Assembly: GCA_022822365.1 (NCBI GenBank)
Contig: JAJEBV010000006.1
Location: 158,635-222,634, forward strand
Source: Thermoanaerobaculia bacterium
GTDB taxonomy: Bacteria; Acidobacteriota; Thermoanaerobaculia; Multivoradales; Multivoraceae
Length of the DNA stretch: 64,000 nt
Reading direction: 5' to 3'
Below are positions 9,492-20,661 of the stretch, one piece after another. Position 1 is the stretch's first letter; every line of letters starts with the position of its first letter. Position numbers and translations under genes: made by a program. Below the pieces are notes generated by a model. That model saw only the letters and a program-made list of their open reading frames with translations, was not told the origin of the DNA and did not search any database.

Positions 9492-10624
9492 CCCTGCCTG
9501 TAGCCTACGAGAATCACGTCCGGCTCGCGCCTGCTGACCCGCAGCTCGTCGAGGCGCCAGGCGTCGGCGAGCTTCCCCGGACCATCGCCGCCGAGAGGAC
9601 CGGGCGCCGCAGCGCCGCCGATCAGGACGGGCGCGCAGCAGACCGCGGCGCGGTCCCACAGTCCGGACGCCGAGAAGGCAGCGAGCACCTCCCCTCCACC
9701 CTCGACCAGCACGTTGGAGACGCCACGGTCGAAAAGGTCCTCCAGGACGCCGGCCGGCCCCACGGCTGGAAGACCCACCACCTCGGCGCCGGCGTGGCGA
9801 AGCCGATCACTGCGCGCCACCCAATCCCGCACGGACGCGGACGCCGAGGAGCCGATGTCCTGCGGCTCTTCGGTGTAGACGACGACAGGTCCCTCGACCT
9901 CGAACATGCGCGCACCAGGGGAGAGCCGCAACCGCCGATCGAGCACGACCCGTAGAATCGGCCCCTCGGCCCGATCCAGCCGCCGGTTCAGCCGCGGGTC
10001 GTCGGCCAGCGCGGTGCCGCTGCCGACGACGATCGCCTGGTGCTCTTCCCGCAGGTCGAGCGCCCATTTCCTGCCCCGTTCCGACGAGATCCACTGGCTG
10101 TCGCCGGCCGCCGTCGCGATCCGTCCGTCCAGACTCATCGCCCACTTCAGCGTCACCGCCGGCCGCCCATGCACCACCCGGGTCAGGAACGGTACGTTCA
10201 TCTCGATCGCCTGCCCGGCAAGGAGACCGCCCTCGACTCGAATCCCCACACCGCGCAGCCTGTCCGCGCCGCCGCCCTTCACCTCAGGATTCGGGTCGCC
10301 GTGAGCGAAAACCACGCGCTTCACGCCGGATTCGATGACCCGGTCGACGCAGGGCGGCGTGCGACCGTGATGGTTGCAGGGCTCGAGGGTCACGTACAGC
10401 GTGCCGTCGAGCGCCGCGTTGCCGGCGGCCGCCAGCGCCGCCGCCTCCGCGTGTTCTCCGCCCGCCCGGCGGTGCCAACCCTCGCCGACGATCTCGCCGC
10501 CGTTCGTGACCACCGCTCCGACCATCGGGTTCGGCGCCACGGTGTAGCGGCCGCGCCGCGCCAGACTCAGCGCGCGGGCCATCGCGCGGCGGTCGCCCGG
10601 ACTGAAGCCCGACTCGCTCGTCAT
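9455..10624 (-). CDS. ribD: Bifunctional diaminohydroxyphosphoribosylaminopyrimidine deaminase / reductase
   Basis: This 389-residue protein performs the second and third steps of riboflavin synthesis. The N-terminal cytidine-deaminase-like domain (about 1-145) has the zinc site: GGEHAEAAAL with the catalytic Glu, and LEPCNHHGRTPPC with the two Cys ligands. The C-terminal reductase domain shows VTLKWAMSLDGRIATAAGDSQWIS and LVEGGGEVLAAF. The ATG at 10624 overlaps the ftsY stop (ATGA). Its 3' end runs 37 bases into ribE. The length is close to usual RibD, so both activities are probably present in one chain. Confidence 0.95.
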   Translation of the reverse strand: MTSESGFSPGDRRAMARALSLARRGRYTVAPNPMVGAVVTNGGEIVGEGWHRRAGGEHAEAAALAAAGNAALDGTLYVTLEPCNHHGRTPPCVDRVIESGVKRVVFAHGDPNPEVKGGGADRLRGVGIRVEGGLLAGQAIEMNVPFLTRVVHGRPAVTLKWAMSLDGRIATAAGDSQWISSERGRKWALDLREEHQAIVVGSGTALADDPRLNRRLDRAEGPILRVVLDRRLRLSPGARMFEVEGPVVVYTEEPQDIGSSASASVRDWVARSDRLRHAGAEVVGLPAVGPAGVLEDLFDRGVSNVLVEGGGEVLAAFSASGLWDRAAVCCAPVLIGGAAAPGPLGGDGPGKLADAWRLDELRVSRREPDVILVGYRQGCLPELSRSVGE

Positions 10625-11610
10625 TCGAAGAGCGCGGACGCGAACGACCGCGGATCGAAGATGACCATGTCCTCTACCGCCTCGCCGACGCCCAGCCAGG
10701 CGACGGGCAGGCGCAGGTCGCGCGCGATCGCCACCGCCATGCCCCCCTTGGCGGTGCCGTCGATCTTGGCCAGAAACACCGCATCGAGCGGGGCGACGGC
10801 GCCGAACTCCCGCGCCTGCACCAGGGCGTTGTGCCCGGTGCCCGCGTCGACGACGAGCAGGTTGCTCACCCCCCAGGCAGGGCCCTCGGCTTCAGCCGAC
10901 GCCCGCCGCGCGACCCGATGCACTTTCGCCAGTTCGTCCATCAGTTGACCGCGGGTGTGGAGCCGGCCCGCGGTGTCGACGATCAGGTGGCCCGCGCCGC
11001 GAGCCCTGGCCGCCTCGACGGCGTCGAAAACGAGCGCCGCCGGATCGCCTCCCGACGGACGGCGCACGACGTCGACTCCGAGCCGTTCGCCCCAGACCTG
11101 GAGTTGCTCGGCCGCCGCCGCCCGGAAGGTGTCCGCCGCCGCGAACAGCACGCGCTCGCCGCGCGCCAGGGAAGCATGGGCCAGCTTGGCGGCGGAAGTG
11201 GTCTTGCCCGAACCGTTGACGCCGACCATCAGGGTGATGCGCGGCGGCGGCGGCCACTCCGCCAGCGGCGCGTCGAGGAGCAGTACCGCCACCTCGTCGA
11301 CCAGCAATTGGCGGAGCCCGACCTCGTCGCCTCGCGCGACGGATCCGGAACGCACCGCCCCTCGGAGGCGCTCGACCAGATCGAGCGACGTCTCCACACC
11401 AAGGTCCGCCTCGATCAGGGTCTCCTCGAGTTGCTCCAGCACGTCCTCGTCGATCCGCTGCGCGTTTCCGAGCACGGCGCCGATCCGGCCGGAAAGCCCC
11501 TTCCGGGTACGACCGAGACCCCGGCGCAGCCGGTCCCACAGCCCTCCCGAGCGGCGTTCTTCGTCCTCTGACGGTTGCAGGGCGACTCCGCCGCCGATCT
11601 CCACGCTCAC
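10621..11610 (-). CDS. ftsY: Signal recognition particle receptor FtsY
   Basis: This 330-residue SRP GTPase docks ribosome-SRP complexes at the membrane. The N-domain four-helix bundle (VLEQLEETLIEADLGVETSLDLVERL) precedes the G-domain: G1 GVNGSGKTTSAAKL, SRP-specific insert with DTFRAAAAEQLQVW, G3 DTAGRLHTRGQLMDEL, G4 AKIDGTAKGG and closing LGVGEAVEDMVIFD. G4 reads AKID, where FtsY usually has TKLD. The acidic A-domain is almost absent. I place the start at GTG 11610, overlapping the aroB stop as GTGA; the frame is open further upstream inside aroB but that part is Arg-rich and out of register with any family. It ends in an ATGA overlap with ribD. Confidence 0.92.
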   Translation of the reverse strand: MSVEIGGGVALQPSEDEERRSGGLWDRLRRGLGRTRKGLSGRIGAVLGNAQRIDEDVLEQLEETLIEADLGVETSLDLVERLRGAVRSGSVARGDEVGLRQLLVDEVAVLLLDAPLAEWPPPPRITLMVGVNGSGKTTSAAKLAHASLARGERVLFAAADTFRAAAAEQLQVWGERLGVDVVRRPSGGDPAALVFDAVEAARARGAGHLIVDTAGRLHTRGQLMDELAKVHRVARRASAEAEGPAWGVSNLLVVDAGTGHNALVQAREFGAVAPLDAVFLAKIDGTAKGGMAVAIARDLRLPVAWLGVGEAVEDMVIFDPRSFASALFE

Positions 11611-12785
11611 GGCGAAGCCCCACCCACCGGAGCGCGCGCCGCATCGAGGAAGGCCTCGAGTTCGCTCCGCACCAGCGCCGGATCGAGGCCGGGAACGATC
11701 TCGCCCCGCCCGGGCGCCGCCGGCAGAATCCACACCAGACCGCTCTCGCGCGCCTTCTTGTCCCGGCCCATCGCCTCGATCAACCGCTCCGCGTCGAGAC
11801 GAATGCCAAGCTCCCGCTCAACGTCCGCGAGCGCGGGCGGACCTAGCCGATCGATCAACCGCTCCAGCCGCGCCGCGAACTCCGGATCAAGTCCGCGCCG
11901 CCGCGCCAGACGGAGCGCGAACCTCATCCCGTGACCGACCGCGTCGCCGTGGCGCAAGCCCCGGTAGCCGAACTCCGACTCGATCGCATGCCCGAGCGTG
12001 TGTCCGAAGTTGAGCAGACGGCGGCGATCCCCTTCCTCCAGGTCCGCCTCGACCACGTCCAGCTTGGCCTGGACAGAGGCCGCGACGACCGGGGTCAACG
12101 CCGCGGCGTCCACGGCGAGCAGACGGTCCAGCGACTCCTCCACCTGCGCCAGCAGATCGAGATCGAGCAGCGCCGCCATCTTGACCACCTCGAACAGGCC
12201 GGCTCGAAGCTCCGCCGCGGGCAGGCTCCGCAGGCAGTCGATGTCCGCGAGCACGAACCTCGGGTGGTGGAAAGCTCCGACCGTGTTCTTGCCGCCGGCC
12301 AGGTCGATCCCCGTCTTGCCGCCGACCGAGGCATCGACCTGTGCCAGCAGCGTCGTCGGGATCTGCACGTAATCGATGCCGCGCAGGAAGCACGCCGCGG
12401 CGAAACCTCCGAGATCGCCGACGGCGCCACCGCCCAGCGTGACGAGACGACTGTCCCGCTTGCCGCCGCGATCGAGCATCCGTTGCCAGACCGACGCGGC
12501 GCAGTCAACCGTCTTCGCGGCCTCGCCGTCCGGAACCTCGATCGTCTCGACCCGCGCCGCGGGCTCCAGGAGCTTCCTCGCCGCGGCGCCGCAGTGACGG
12601 TCCGGAACCTCGCTCGTGACCAGGAAGACGACCCGGCCGCGGCACCAGGCCCCGACCTCGGCCAGCGCGCCGCCGCCCGTCGAAGCCAGGAGACCGGGCC
12701 CGACCAGGATGTCGCTCACGCCGCGCGGGTGCGCGAGAGTCAGGCGATGCGGCCCGCCCCGAACGAAGTCCTGCGTGCCCTCCAC
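11607..12785 (-). CDS. aroB: 3-dehydroquinate synthase
   Basis: This roughly 392-residue NAD-dependent enzyme converts DAHP to 3-dehydroquinate, the second step of the shikimate pathway. Hallmarks include VPDGEAAKTVDCAASVWQRML and GGGAVGDLGGFAAACFLRGI. The active-site block is PTTLLAQVDASVGGKTGID, followed by GGKNTVGAFHHP. The zinc-ligand region is NFGHTLGHAIE with KMAAL / EVVK upstream. The frame is open well into aspS, but a GTG at 12785 has a GGGAGG box 8 bases upstream and lies 17 bases after the aspS stop, so I use it. The roughly 30 extra N-terminal residues are a little longer than usual. The end is coupled to ftsY. Confidence 0.93.
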   Translation of the reverse strand: MEGTQDFVRGGPHRLTLAHPRGVSDILVGPGLLASTGGGALAEVGAWCRGRVVFLVTSEVPDRHCGAAARKLLEPAARVETIEVPDGEAAKTVDCAASVWQRMLDRGGKRDSRLVTLGGGAVGDLGGFAAACFLRGIDYVQIPTTLLAQVDASVGGKTGIDLAGGKNTVGAFHHPRFVLADIDCLRSLPAAELRAGLFEVVKMAALLDLDLLAQVEESLDRLLAVDAAALTPVVAASVQAKLDVVEADLEEGDRRRLLNFGHTLGHAIESEFGYRGLRHGDAVGHGMRFALRLARRRGLDPEFAARLERLIDRLGPPALADVERELGIRLDAERLIEAMGRDKKARESGLVWILPAAPGRGEIVPGLDPALVRSELEAFLDAARAPVGGASP

Positions 12786-12802
12786 CGTGCCGCCCTCCCG
12801 GC

Positions 12803-14563
<1,761 letters not shown>

Positions 14564-14619
14564 GTGCCTGCTCCTCGTGGCGAGCCGCTCCCGGCTCGAA
14601 CCGCCGATCCTCGCACAAG

Positions 14620-15894
14620 TCAGGCGGAAATTCTCGCCTTCACCGCCGCCGCGAAGCCGTCGCGAGAAATCGTCTCCTGGGTGCTGTTCGTGAAGTCGCG
14701 CAGGACGACCGTTCCGGCGGCCAGTTCGTCCTCGCCGATGAGCGCGATCCAGCGGCAACCGCGGCGGTTGGCCTTTCGCAATCCGGCCTTGAGACTCCCG
14801 GCAGCGAACTCCGAGATCGCGGGTACGCCCGCGGCTCGCAACTCCTCCGCCAGTTCCGGCGCAGCGTCCAGGGAAGCCGCGCCGACCGCGATGACACACA
14901 CGGGAGCCGTCCACCCGGCACGAACCGGGGACGAATCCGGCAGGACGTCGACCAGCCGGTCCTGCCCGATCGCGAAGCCGATGCCGGGTACGGCCGGGCC
15001 GCCGAGTTCTCCGATCAGGCCGTCGTAGCGGCCGCCGCCGAGGATCGCATCCTGTGCTCCCAGCGCCCCGGACGTGATCTCGAACACCGTCCGGGTGTAG
15101 TAGTCGAGGCCACGCACCAGCCGGTCGTCGATCCGGTAGGCGACACCGAACCGTTCGAGCTGTCCGCATACGACCTCGAAGTGCTCACGGGCCGGTCCGC
15201 CCAGCACTTCGCGCAGGTGCGGCGCGTCCTCCAGGAGCCGCCTCTCGCCCGGCGCCTTCGTGTCGAGGATGCGGAGCGGATTCGTTTCCAGACGCCGCCG
15301 GCTATCGGCTCCAAGGGCGTCGCGGTGCGGTTCGAGGAACTCGCGCAGTCGCCGCGAGTAGCGCCGCCGGCACTCCGGATCGCCGACGGAGTTGAGGCCC
15401 ACCTCCAGATCCTCGAACCCGAGTTCCTCGAGGAACCGAAGCAGCATGACGAGCAACTCCACGTCGCTGTAAGGCCCCGGATCGCCGATCACCTCGGCGC
15501 CGATCTGGCTGAACTGGCGGTAGCGTCCGGCCTGGGGGCGCTCGTAACGGAAGTACGGCCCCATGTAGAAGACCTTGACCGGCTGGGGCCACGAAGCCAT
15601 GTCGTGCTGCAGGTAGGCGCGCGCCACCGGCGCTGTTCCTTCCGGGCGAAGAGTCAGGCTGCGGCCCTTCTTGTCGTCGAAGGTGTACATCTGCTTGCCG
15701 ACGATCTCGCTTCCCTCGCCGACGCCGCGCACGAAGAGATCCGTGTCCTCCACCACCGGAGTCCGCACCTCGTGGTAGCCGTAGAGCGTGAACACGCGGC
15801 GGGCCGTCTCCTCCACCTGCGCGAACGCACCGGCCTCGGCCGGGAGCAGGTCCCGCATGCCCTTGACGTTCCGGAATCGCCGCTTCGCAGCCAT
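14620..15894 (-). CDS. hisS: Histidyl-tRNA synthetase
   Basis: This 424-residue class II synthetase has the bacterial HisRS length. Motif 1 region is KGMRDLLPAEAGAFAQVEETARRVF. Motif 2 is GPYFRYERPQAGRYRQFSQIGAEVIG. The HisA motif is VRGLDYYTRTVFE and motif 3 is VPGIGFAIGQDRLV. A C-terminal anticodon-binding domain starts near 325 (PVCVIAVGAAS). The start is ATG at 15894 (MAAKRRFRNVKG). The hisS-aspS order is a common pairing in bacteria. The 56-base gap to aspS leaves room for an independent ribosome site but no obvious terminator. Confidence 0.97.
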   Translation of the reverse strand: MAAKRRFRNVKGMRDLLPAEAGAFAQVEETARRVFTLYGYHEVRTPVVEDTDLFVRGVGEGSEIVGKQMYTFDDKKGRSLTLRPEGTAPVARAYLQHDMASWPQPVKVFYMGPYFRYERPQAGRYRQFSQIGAEVIGDPGPYSDVELLVMLLRFLEELGFEDLEVGLNSVGDPECRRRYSRRLREFLEPHRDALGADSRRRLETNPLRILDTKAPGERRLLEDAPHLREVLGGPAREHFEVVCGQLERFGVAYRIDDRLVRGLDYYTRTVFEITSGALGAQDAILGGGRYDGLIGELGGPAVPGIGFAIGQDRLVDVLPDSSPVRAGWTAPVCVIAVGAASLDAAPELAEELRAAGVPAISEFAAGSLKAGLRKANRRGCRWIALIGEDELAAGTVVLRDFTNSTQETISRDGFAAAVKARISA

Positions 15895-15944
15895 GGCGGG
15901 ATGGTATCCATCCTCGGTGGTAGCGTCCCGCCGGGACGAAGCAG

Positions 15945-17078
15945 GTGCAGATCGAACTTTCCGAACGCCAGCGCGCCACGGTCGCCGCCGCGGCGACGAT
16001 TGCGGCGGCGACCGTCATCCTGGCCGCCGTGGTCGCCCTGTTCTGGGCCATCGGCAGCTTCTTCGCCGCGTTCTCGAACGTCTTCCTGCCGCTGGCGGTC
16101 GCCGCCGTGCTCGCGTTCGTGCTCAGGCCCTACTACGAGCTGCTGAACGAGCGGCTGCGCTTCCCGAAGGTCTTGGCGGTGGCCGCCGTGCTGCTGTCGC
16201 TGCTGCTACCGGTCGCCGGCTTCGCCTGGTTCTTCGGCGCCCTGGCGGCATCGCAGATCACCGGCCTCCTCGACGCCCTGCCCGACGCCCGGGATCGCAT
16301 CATGACCTGGGTAGCGGAGAGCCTGCCGGCGCTCAACGAGTTCATGGAGACCAACGAGTTCGCGGGCCGGGTCCGGGAAGCGGTCGAGGAGATCGACCTG
16401 ACGAGTCTTCTCCCCGGCTTCGGCCTGGTCGGCGACACCGCCCTGGACGTTCTCCAGAGCATCGGCGCCGCCGTCGGCTCCCTCTTCGCCTGGGCGGTGC
16501 TCCCGGTCTACCTCTGCTTCTTCCTGATCGTCGAGCCGGACCGGTTCCGCAAGCTGGACCACCTCTTCCCGTTTCTCAAGCCGAGAACCCGCGAAGACGT
16601 CGTCTACCTGATCCAGGAGTTCATCGACATCCTGGTCGCCTTCTTCCGCGGTCAGCTCGTCATCGCCTTTCTCCAGGGAGCGCTGTTCGCCATCGGCTTC
16701 CAGGTCGCCGGCCTGCGCTACGGCCTCGTCCTGGGGCTGATGCTCGGTTTCCTCAACATCATTCCGTATCTGGGCAGCATCGTCGGCCTGACGGTGGCCC
16801 TGCCGATCGCCTACTGGCAGGAGGGCGGCGGACTCCAGCTCGTCATCTGGGTCGTCGTCGTCTTCGCCCTCGTCCAGCTCATCGAGGCCTACGTGCTGAC
16901 CCCGCGGATCATGGGCGACCGCACCGGGTTGCACCCGATGGCGATCATCGTCGCCGTTTTCTTCTGGGGCTCGGCACTCAACGGCATCGCCGGCATGATC
17001 CTGGCGATCCCGCTGACGGCGTTCCTGGTCGTCTTCTGGCGGCTGGCGCGGGAGCGCTACATCGGCGAGGTGGTGTAG
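15945..17078 (+). CDS. AI-2E/PerM-family membrane transporter
   Basis: This 377-residue inner-membrane protein of the AI-2E (PerM/TqsA/YdiK) family has about seven or eight hydrophobic helices. The first two are paired hairpins (AAAATIAAATVILAAVVALFW and VFLPLAVAAVLAFVLRPYYELL). Family-typical C-terminal features are GLMLGFLNIIPYLGSIVGLT, then PRIMGDRTGLHPMAIIVAVFFWGSALNGIAGMILAIPL. Members export signals such as AI-2 or act as ion antiporters, so the substrate is unknown. GTG start at 15945; it is divergent from hisS by 50 bases and converges on addA with only 7 bases between the stops. Confidence 0.85.
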   Translation: MQIELSERQRATVAAAATIAAATVILAAVVALFWAIGSFFAAFSNVFLPLAVAAVLAFVLRPYYELLNERLRFPKVLAVAAVLLSLLLPVAGFAWFFGALAASQITGLLDALPDARDRIMTWVAESLPALNEFMETNEFAGRVREAVEEIDLTSLLPGFGLVGDTALDVLQSIGAAVGSLFAWAVLPVYLCFFLIVEPDRFRKLDHLFPFLKPRTREDVVYLIQEFIDILVAFFRGQLVIAFLQGALFAIGFQVAGLRYGLVLGLMLGFLNIIPYLGSIVGLTVALPIAYWQEGGGLQLVIWVVVVFALVQLIEAYVLTPRIMGDRTGLHPMAIIVAVFFWGSALNGIAGMILAIPLTAFLVVFWRLARERYIGEVV

Positions 17079-17085
17079 GCCACAG

Positions 17086-20000
17086 CTACAGCACCACCAG
17101 GCGGCCCGAGGCCCGTGCGCCGGTCAGTTGCTGTAGCGCATAGCAGTACCAACGGACCTGGCGGCGGTAGCGGTCGCCCCGCGTGGCTCCGTTGCCGGCG
17201 GAGTCGCCACCGGCCGGCGCGTCGAGATCGCCCAGATCCGTCTTCCAGTCGACGACGATCCACCGGCCGTCGCCGTCGAGATAGGCCAGGTCGATCGCGC
17301 CCTCGACGATCCGCTGCTCGGCGTCGCCGTCCAGTGGCAGGAGGAAGGGCGTCTCGCGCAGCACGCGTTGCGACGTCCGGGCGGCTTCAGCCGCCGGGCT
17401 GGCAAGCGCCGCCGTCACCACGGCTTCCGCCACCGCCACCTCCGCGGCCGTCGAGCCGATCAGGGCGCCGTGAAGGCGCGTCAGGTCCCCGATCCGCTTC
17501 GGCTCGCCGTCCAGCGGCGCATCGCGCAGCACGGTGTGGACCAGGCTGCCGAAGCGCTTGCCGCCGGGCCGGTCGCCCGAGCGGGCCAGTTGCTCGATTG
17601 CGACCTCGACGGGCTCGCCCGGCGGCTCGCTGTCGAGCTCCGTCACCGCGACCGGTCGGGCGCTCGGCTCCTTGCCCTGGGCAACCAGGTCCTCGCCGTG
17701 ACGCCGCCAGCGTTCGAAGCGTTCGCGGTTCGCCTTGTCGCCGGTCTCGATCAGCAGATCCTCGCCCAGCAGGCCGTAGCTCGCGGGCGGCTTCTCGTCG
17801 ACCAGTTCGGCATCCCACCAGACGACGTCGTAGCCGTGGTCGCCGGCCGCGTCGAACCGGTGGCGGCCCGGCCGAACCGACGTTTCCTGCTGGTGGTCGA
17901 AGTCGCCCGGGCGTCTCGCCACGGACCGCTCGCCGAACGCCGGGCAGCCCTCCGCCGGCTCGGACTGGCGCCACCGCTCCGCTGGCGGATAGACCGCGTC
18001 GTTCAGGCACTGGACCCAGCCCTTTCGTTGCGCATCGCCGACCGCCGGTACGACGAGCAGATCGCGGGCCCGCGTGGCGGCGACGTAGGCGACCCGCACA
18101 CCCTCGGCCTCCTCGCGGCGATCCTCGATCTCCTTCGCCTCGATGAGTTCCTGGGGCGAAAGGCCGAGGAGCTTCATCGCACACAGACCGTCCTCCGGTC
18201 GCACGGTCCGCTCGGCGCCGCGCGACAGGCCCGCCGTCATGTCGGCGAGGATGACGACCGGGAACTCCAGCCCCTTCGCGGTGTGGACGGTCATGATCCG
18301 CACGCCCTCGGCGTCCTCCTCCACCACCGGGGCCTGGGTGCTGGCCGGCCGCTCGGCCTCCTCGTCCAGTTGCTCGACGAAGCCGCGGAAGGAACGGCCG
18401 CCGCCCAGCTCGTAGCGGCGGGCCAGGTCGCACACCCGCTGGGCGTTGCCCAGGACCTGGTTGCCGGCGGGCCGTAGCGCCATCGACGCCTGGGCCCGGG
18501 GCATGGCGAGCACCTCCTGCACCGTGCCGACGATCGGGCGGTAGTTCCGGCGACGGTGGAGCTCGGCGAGGAAGTCCAGCAGGTCGACCAGCGAAGCGAA
18601 CTCCAGCGGCGGCTCGCCGTCGTCGCCACGAGCGCGCCGCGGCGCCCGGAACGGATGCCAGCCGCCGTAGCGCGCCTTGAAGCGAAGCAGCGTCTCGTCG
18701 TCGAACGCGAACAGGCCGCCTCGCAACGTAGCGTAGACCGAGAGGTCGTCGTCCGGCCACTCCACCGCCTTGAGCGCCGACCGCAACGCCTCCACCTCCT
18801 CCCGTTCGTGGAAGGAGCGGGCGCCCAGCAGGAGATGGGGAATGCCCACCGCCTCCAGCCCGCGCACGTACTCCCGGGAGGTGTCCCGGTTCCAGCTCAG
18901 AAAGCGGCGGAAGAGGAGACAGACGTCCCGCGGCCGGACCGGCGAGCGCATCCGCTGGCCGGGGCGTTCCGGGTCCGGCACCTCGACCTCGAAGCCGCTG
19001 TCCTCGATCAGCCAGCGCACGAACTCGACCGTGGCGTAAGGCTGGCACGCCTCGATCTCCACGTTGCTCAGGTTGCGGCGGCCGTAGGGCCTGGGCGGAG
19101 GCAGCGCGACCACCGCCGGCTGGCCGGGAATCGCCGGCCGATGCTCGCCCAGGGCGATGTAGTCCGCGCTTCCCGCGACATGGTCACCGGTCATCAGCGG
19201 AGCGAAGGCCGCGTTGACCAGCCGCTGGATCGGCGCCACCGAGCGAAAGCTCGTCGTCAGGTGGAGGATCCGGACGCCGCGCTCGGCGAGCAGGTCCTTC
19301 ACGTCGTGGTAGAGCACGACGTCGGCGCGGCGGAAGCGGTAGATCGACTGCTTCGGATCGCCGACCACGAAGAGCTTGCCCGGCGCCGGCCGCACCCGCC
19401 TCCAGTCGTCCTGTTCGGGACGGTCCGCGGCCAGCAGCAGCAGGATCTCCGCCTGCAACGGATCCGTGTCCTGGAACTCGTCGATGAACAGGTGGCTGTA
19501 GCGCCGCTGCAGGTGGGCGCGCACGGCGCCGTCCGAGCGCAGCAGGTCGCGGGCCTTGATCAGGAGATCGTGAAAGTCCAGCTTGCCGAGAGCTCTCTTC
19601 GCCTCTTCGTAGCGCTCGACCGCGCCGGCGAGTTCGTCCCGGAGCAGCGCCACCAGGTCGGCGTTGGCCGCCTCCACGAACTCCTCCAGGCGCTCCGCCA
19701 GCCGCTTCCAGAGTTCCCAGATCTGCTCCCGGGCGACGCCCTCCGCGAAACCGCCTCGACCCTTGCGGGGCGCGCCGAACCCGCTCAGGCGACGGCGCAG
19801 TTCGACGAACCGCGCCTCCAGTTGATCCTGAACCGACTCGCCGCCGCTCGCTTCCCCGCCACCGCCGTCCGCAGCCGAGCCGCCCAGCTCCCGCGCGCGG
19901 GCGATCCAGGCCGCCAGTTCCACGACCCGGTCGAGACCCCGCCGCAGGATGTCGCCTCGCCGCCCGTGCCGGAGGAGGTCGGCGAGGCGCTCCACCCGCG

Positions 20001-20661
20001 CCGCGAGATCGGCTATCTCCCCCTCGCGGTCGAACTCCGGCCGCCGCCAGCTCGACGGGAAGTCGCGCCATTCCACCAGGCGCCAGGCGGTGTCGCGCAA
20101 CTGGTCGAGCGGCGGCCGCTGCGGAGACCACGGCCCGACGGTGAGCCGCGCCAGCTCCCGCCGCAGCCCTGGCGGCATCGATTCGAGCTGCTCCTCGATC
20201 CAGCGCCGGAAGGCACGGTCGAAGAGGCGCGGGGCCTCGTCCTCGGCCAGTTCGCCGAAACCCGGGTCGACGCCGGCTTCGACTGGCCGTTCCCTGAGGA
20301 TCTCCGCGCACAGCGAGTGGATCGTGCCGATGGACGCTTCCTCCAGGCGGGAGATCGCGGCCTCCAGGTTGTCCGTCCGTTCACCCACCTCGCCCGCGGC
20401 CCGCAACTCCAGCAGGCGCTTGTCCAGCTCCTCCCGCAGGCGCAGCTTCAGCTCGCCGGCCGCCTTCCGCGTGAAGGTGACGGCCGCCAGGCCATCGACC
20501 TTGCCGAGGCCCTGCTCGAGGATCGCCACCAGCCGCTCGACCAGCACCGTCGTCTTGCCCGTGCCGGCCGCCGCCTCGACCAACTGGCTCTCCTCCAGGG
20601 CCTCCCGGATCCTCCTCCGCGCGGCTTCGTCGGCAAGCGGCGGTGCCGCACCCGCCGTCAC
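17086..20661 (-). CDS. addA: AddA-type helicase-nuclease (double-strand break repair)
   Basis: This 1191-residue UvrD/RecB-like protein has the AddA length. The N-terminal helicase has Walker A EAAAGTGKTTVLVERL near 30, motif Ia AVTFTRKAAGELKLRL, Walker B HLFIDEFQDTDPLQAEIL, motif III GDPKQSIYRFRRAD, and motif V/VI region MTVHTAKGLEFPVVILA / VAYVAATRARDLLVV. The C-terminal nuclease carries EGAIDLAYLDGDGRWIVVDWKTDLG, the PD-(D/E)XK signature. With AddB it would resect double-strand ends for RecA-dependent repair. The start overlaps the addB stop by 4 bases, so the pair is translationally coupled. Confidence 0.93.
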   Translation of the reverse strand: MTAGAAPPLADEAARRRIREALEESQLVEAAAGTGKTTVLVERLVAILEQGLGKVDGLAAVTFTRKAAGELKLRLREELDKRLLELRAAGEVGERTDNLEAAISRLEEASIGTIHSLCAEILRERPVEAGVDPGFGELAEDEAPRLFDRAFRRWIEEQLESMPPGLRRELARLTVGPWSPQRPPLDQLRDTAWRLVEWRDFPSSWRRPEFDREGEIADLAARVERLADLLRHGRRGDILRRGLDRVVELAAWIARARELGGSAADGGGGEASGGESVQDQLEARFVELRRRLSGFGAPRKGRGGFAEGVAREQIWELWKRLAERLEEFVEAANADLVALLRDELAGAVERYEEAKRALGKLDFHDLLIKARDLLRSDGAVRAHLQRRYSHLFIDEFQDTDPLQAEILLLLAADRPEQDDWRRVRPAPGKLFVVGDPKQSIYRFRRADVVLYHDVKDLLAERGVRILHLTTSFRSVAPIQRLVNAAFAPLMTGDHVAGSADYIALGEHRPAIPGQPAVVALPPPRPYGRRNLSNVEIEACQPYATVEFVRWLIEDSGFEVEVPDPERPGQRMRSPVRPRDVCLLFRRFLSWNRDTSREYVRGLEAVGIPHLLLGARSFHEREEVEALRSALKAVEWPDDDLSVYATLRGGLFAFDDETLLRFKARYGGWHPFRAPRRARGDDGEPPLEFASLVDLLDFLAELHRRRNYRPIVGTVQEVLAMPRAQASMALRPAGNQVLGNAQRVCDLARRYELGGGRSFRGFVEQLDEEAERPASTQAPVVEEDAEGVRIMTVHTAKGLEFPVVILADMTAGLSRGAERTVRPEDGLCAMKLLGLSPQELIEAKEIEDRREEAEGVRVAYVAATRARDLLVVPAVGDAQRKGWVQCLNDAVYPPAERWRQSEPAEGCPAFGERSVARRPGDFDHQQETSVRPGRHRFDAAGDHGYDVVWWDAELVDEKPPASYGLLGEDLLIETGDKANRERFERWRRHGEDLVAQGKEPSARPVAVTELDSEPPGEPVEVAIEQLARSGDRPGGKRFGSLVHTVLRDAPLDGEPKRIGDLTRLHGALIGSTAAEVAVAEAVVTAALASPAAEAARTSQRVLRETPFLLPLDGDAEQRIVEGAIDLAYLDGDGRWIVVDWKTDLGDLDAPAGGDSAGNGATRGDRYRRQVRWYCYALQQLTGARASGRLVVL

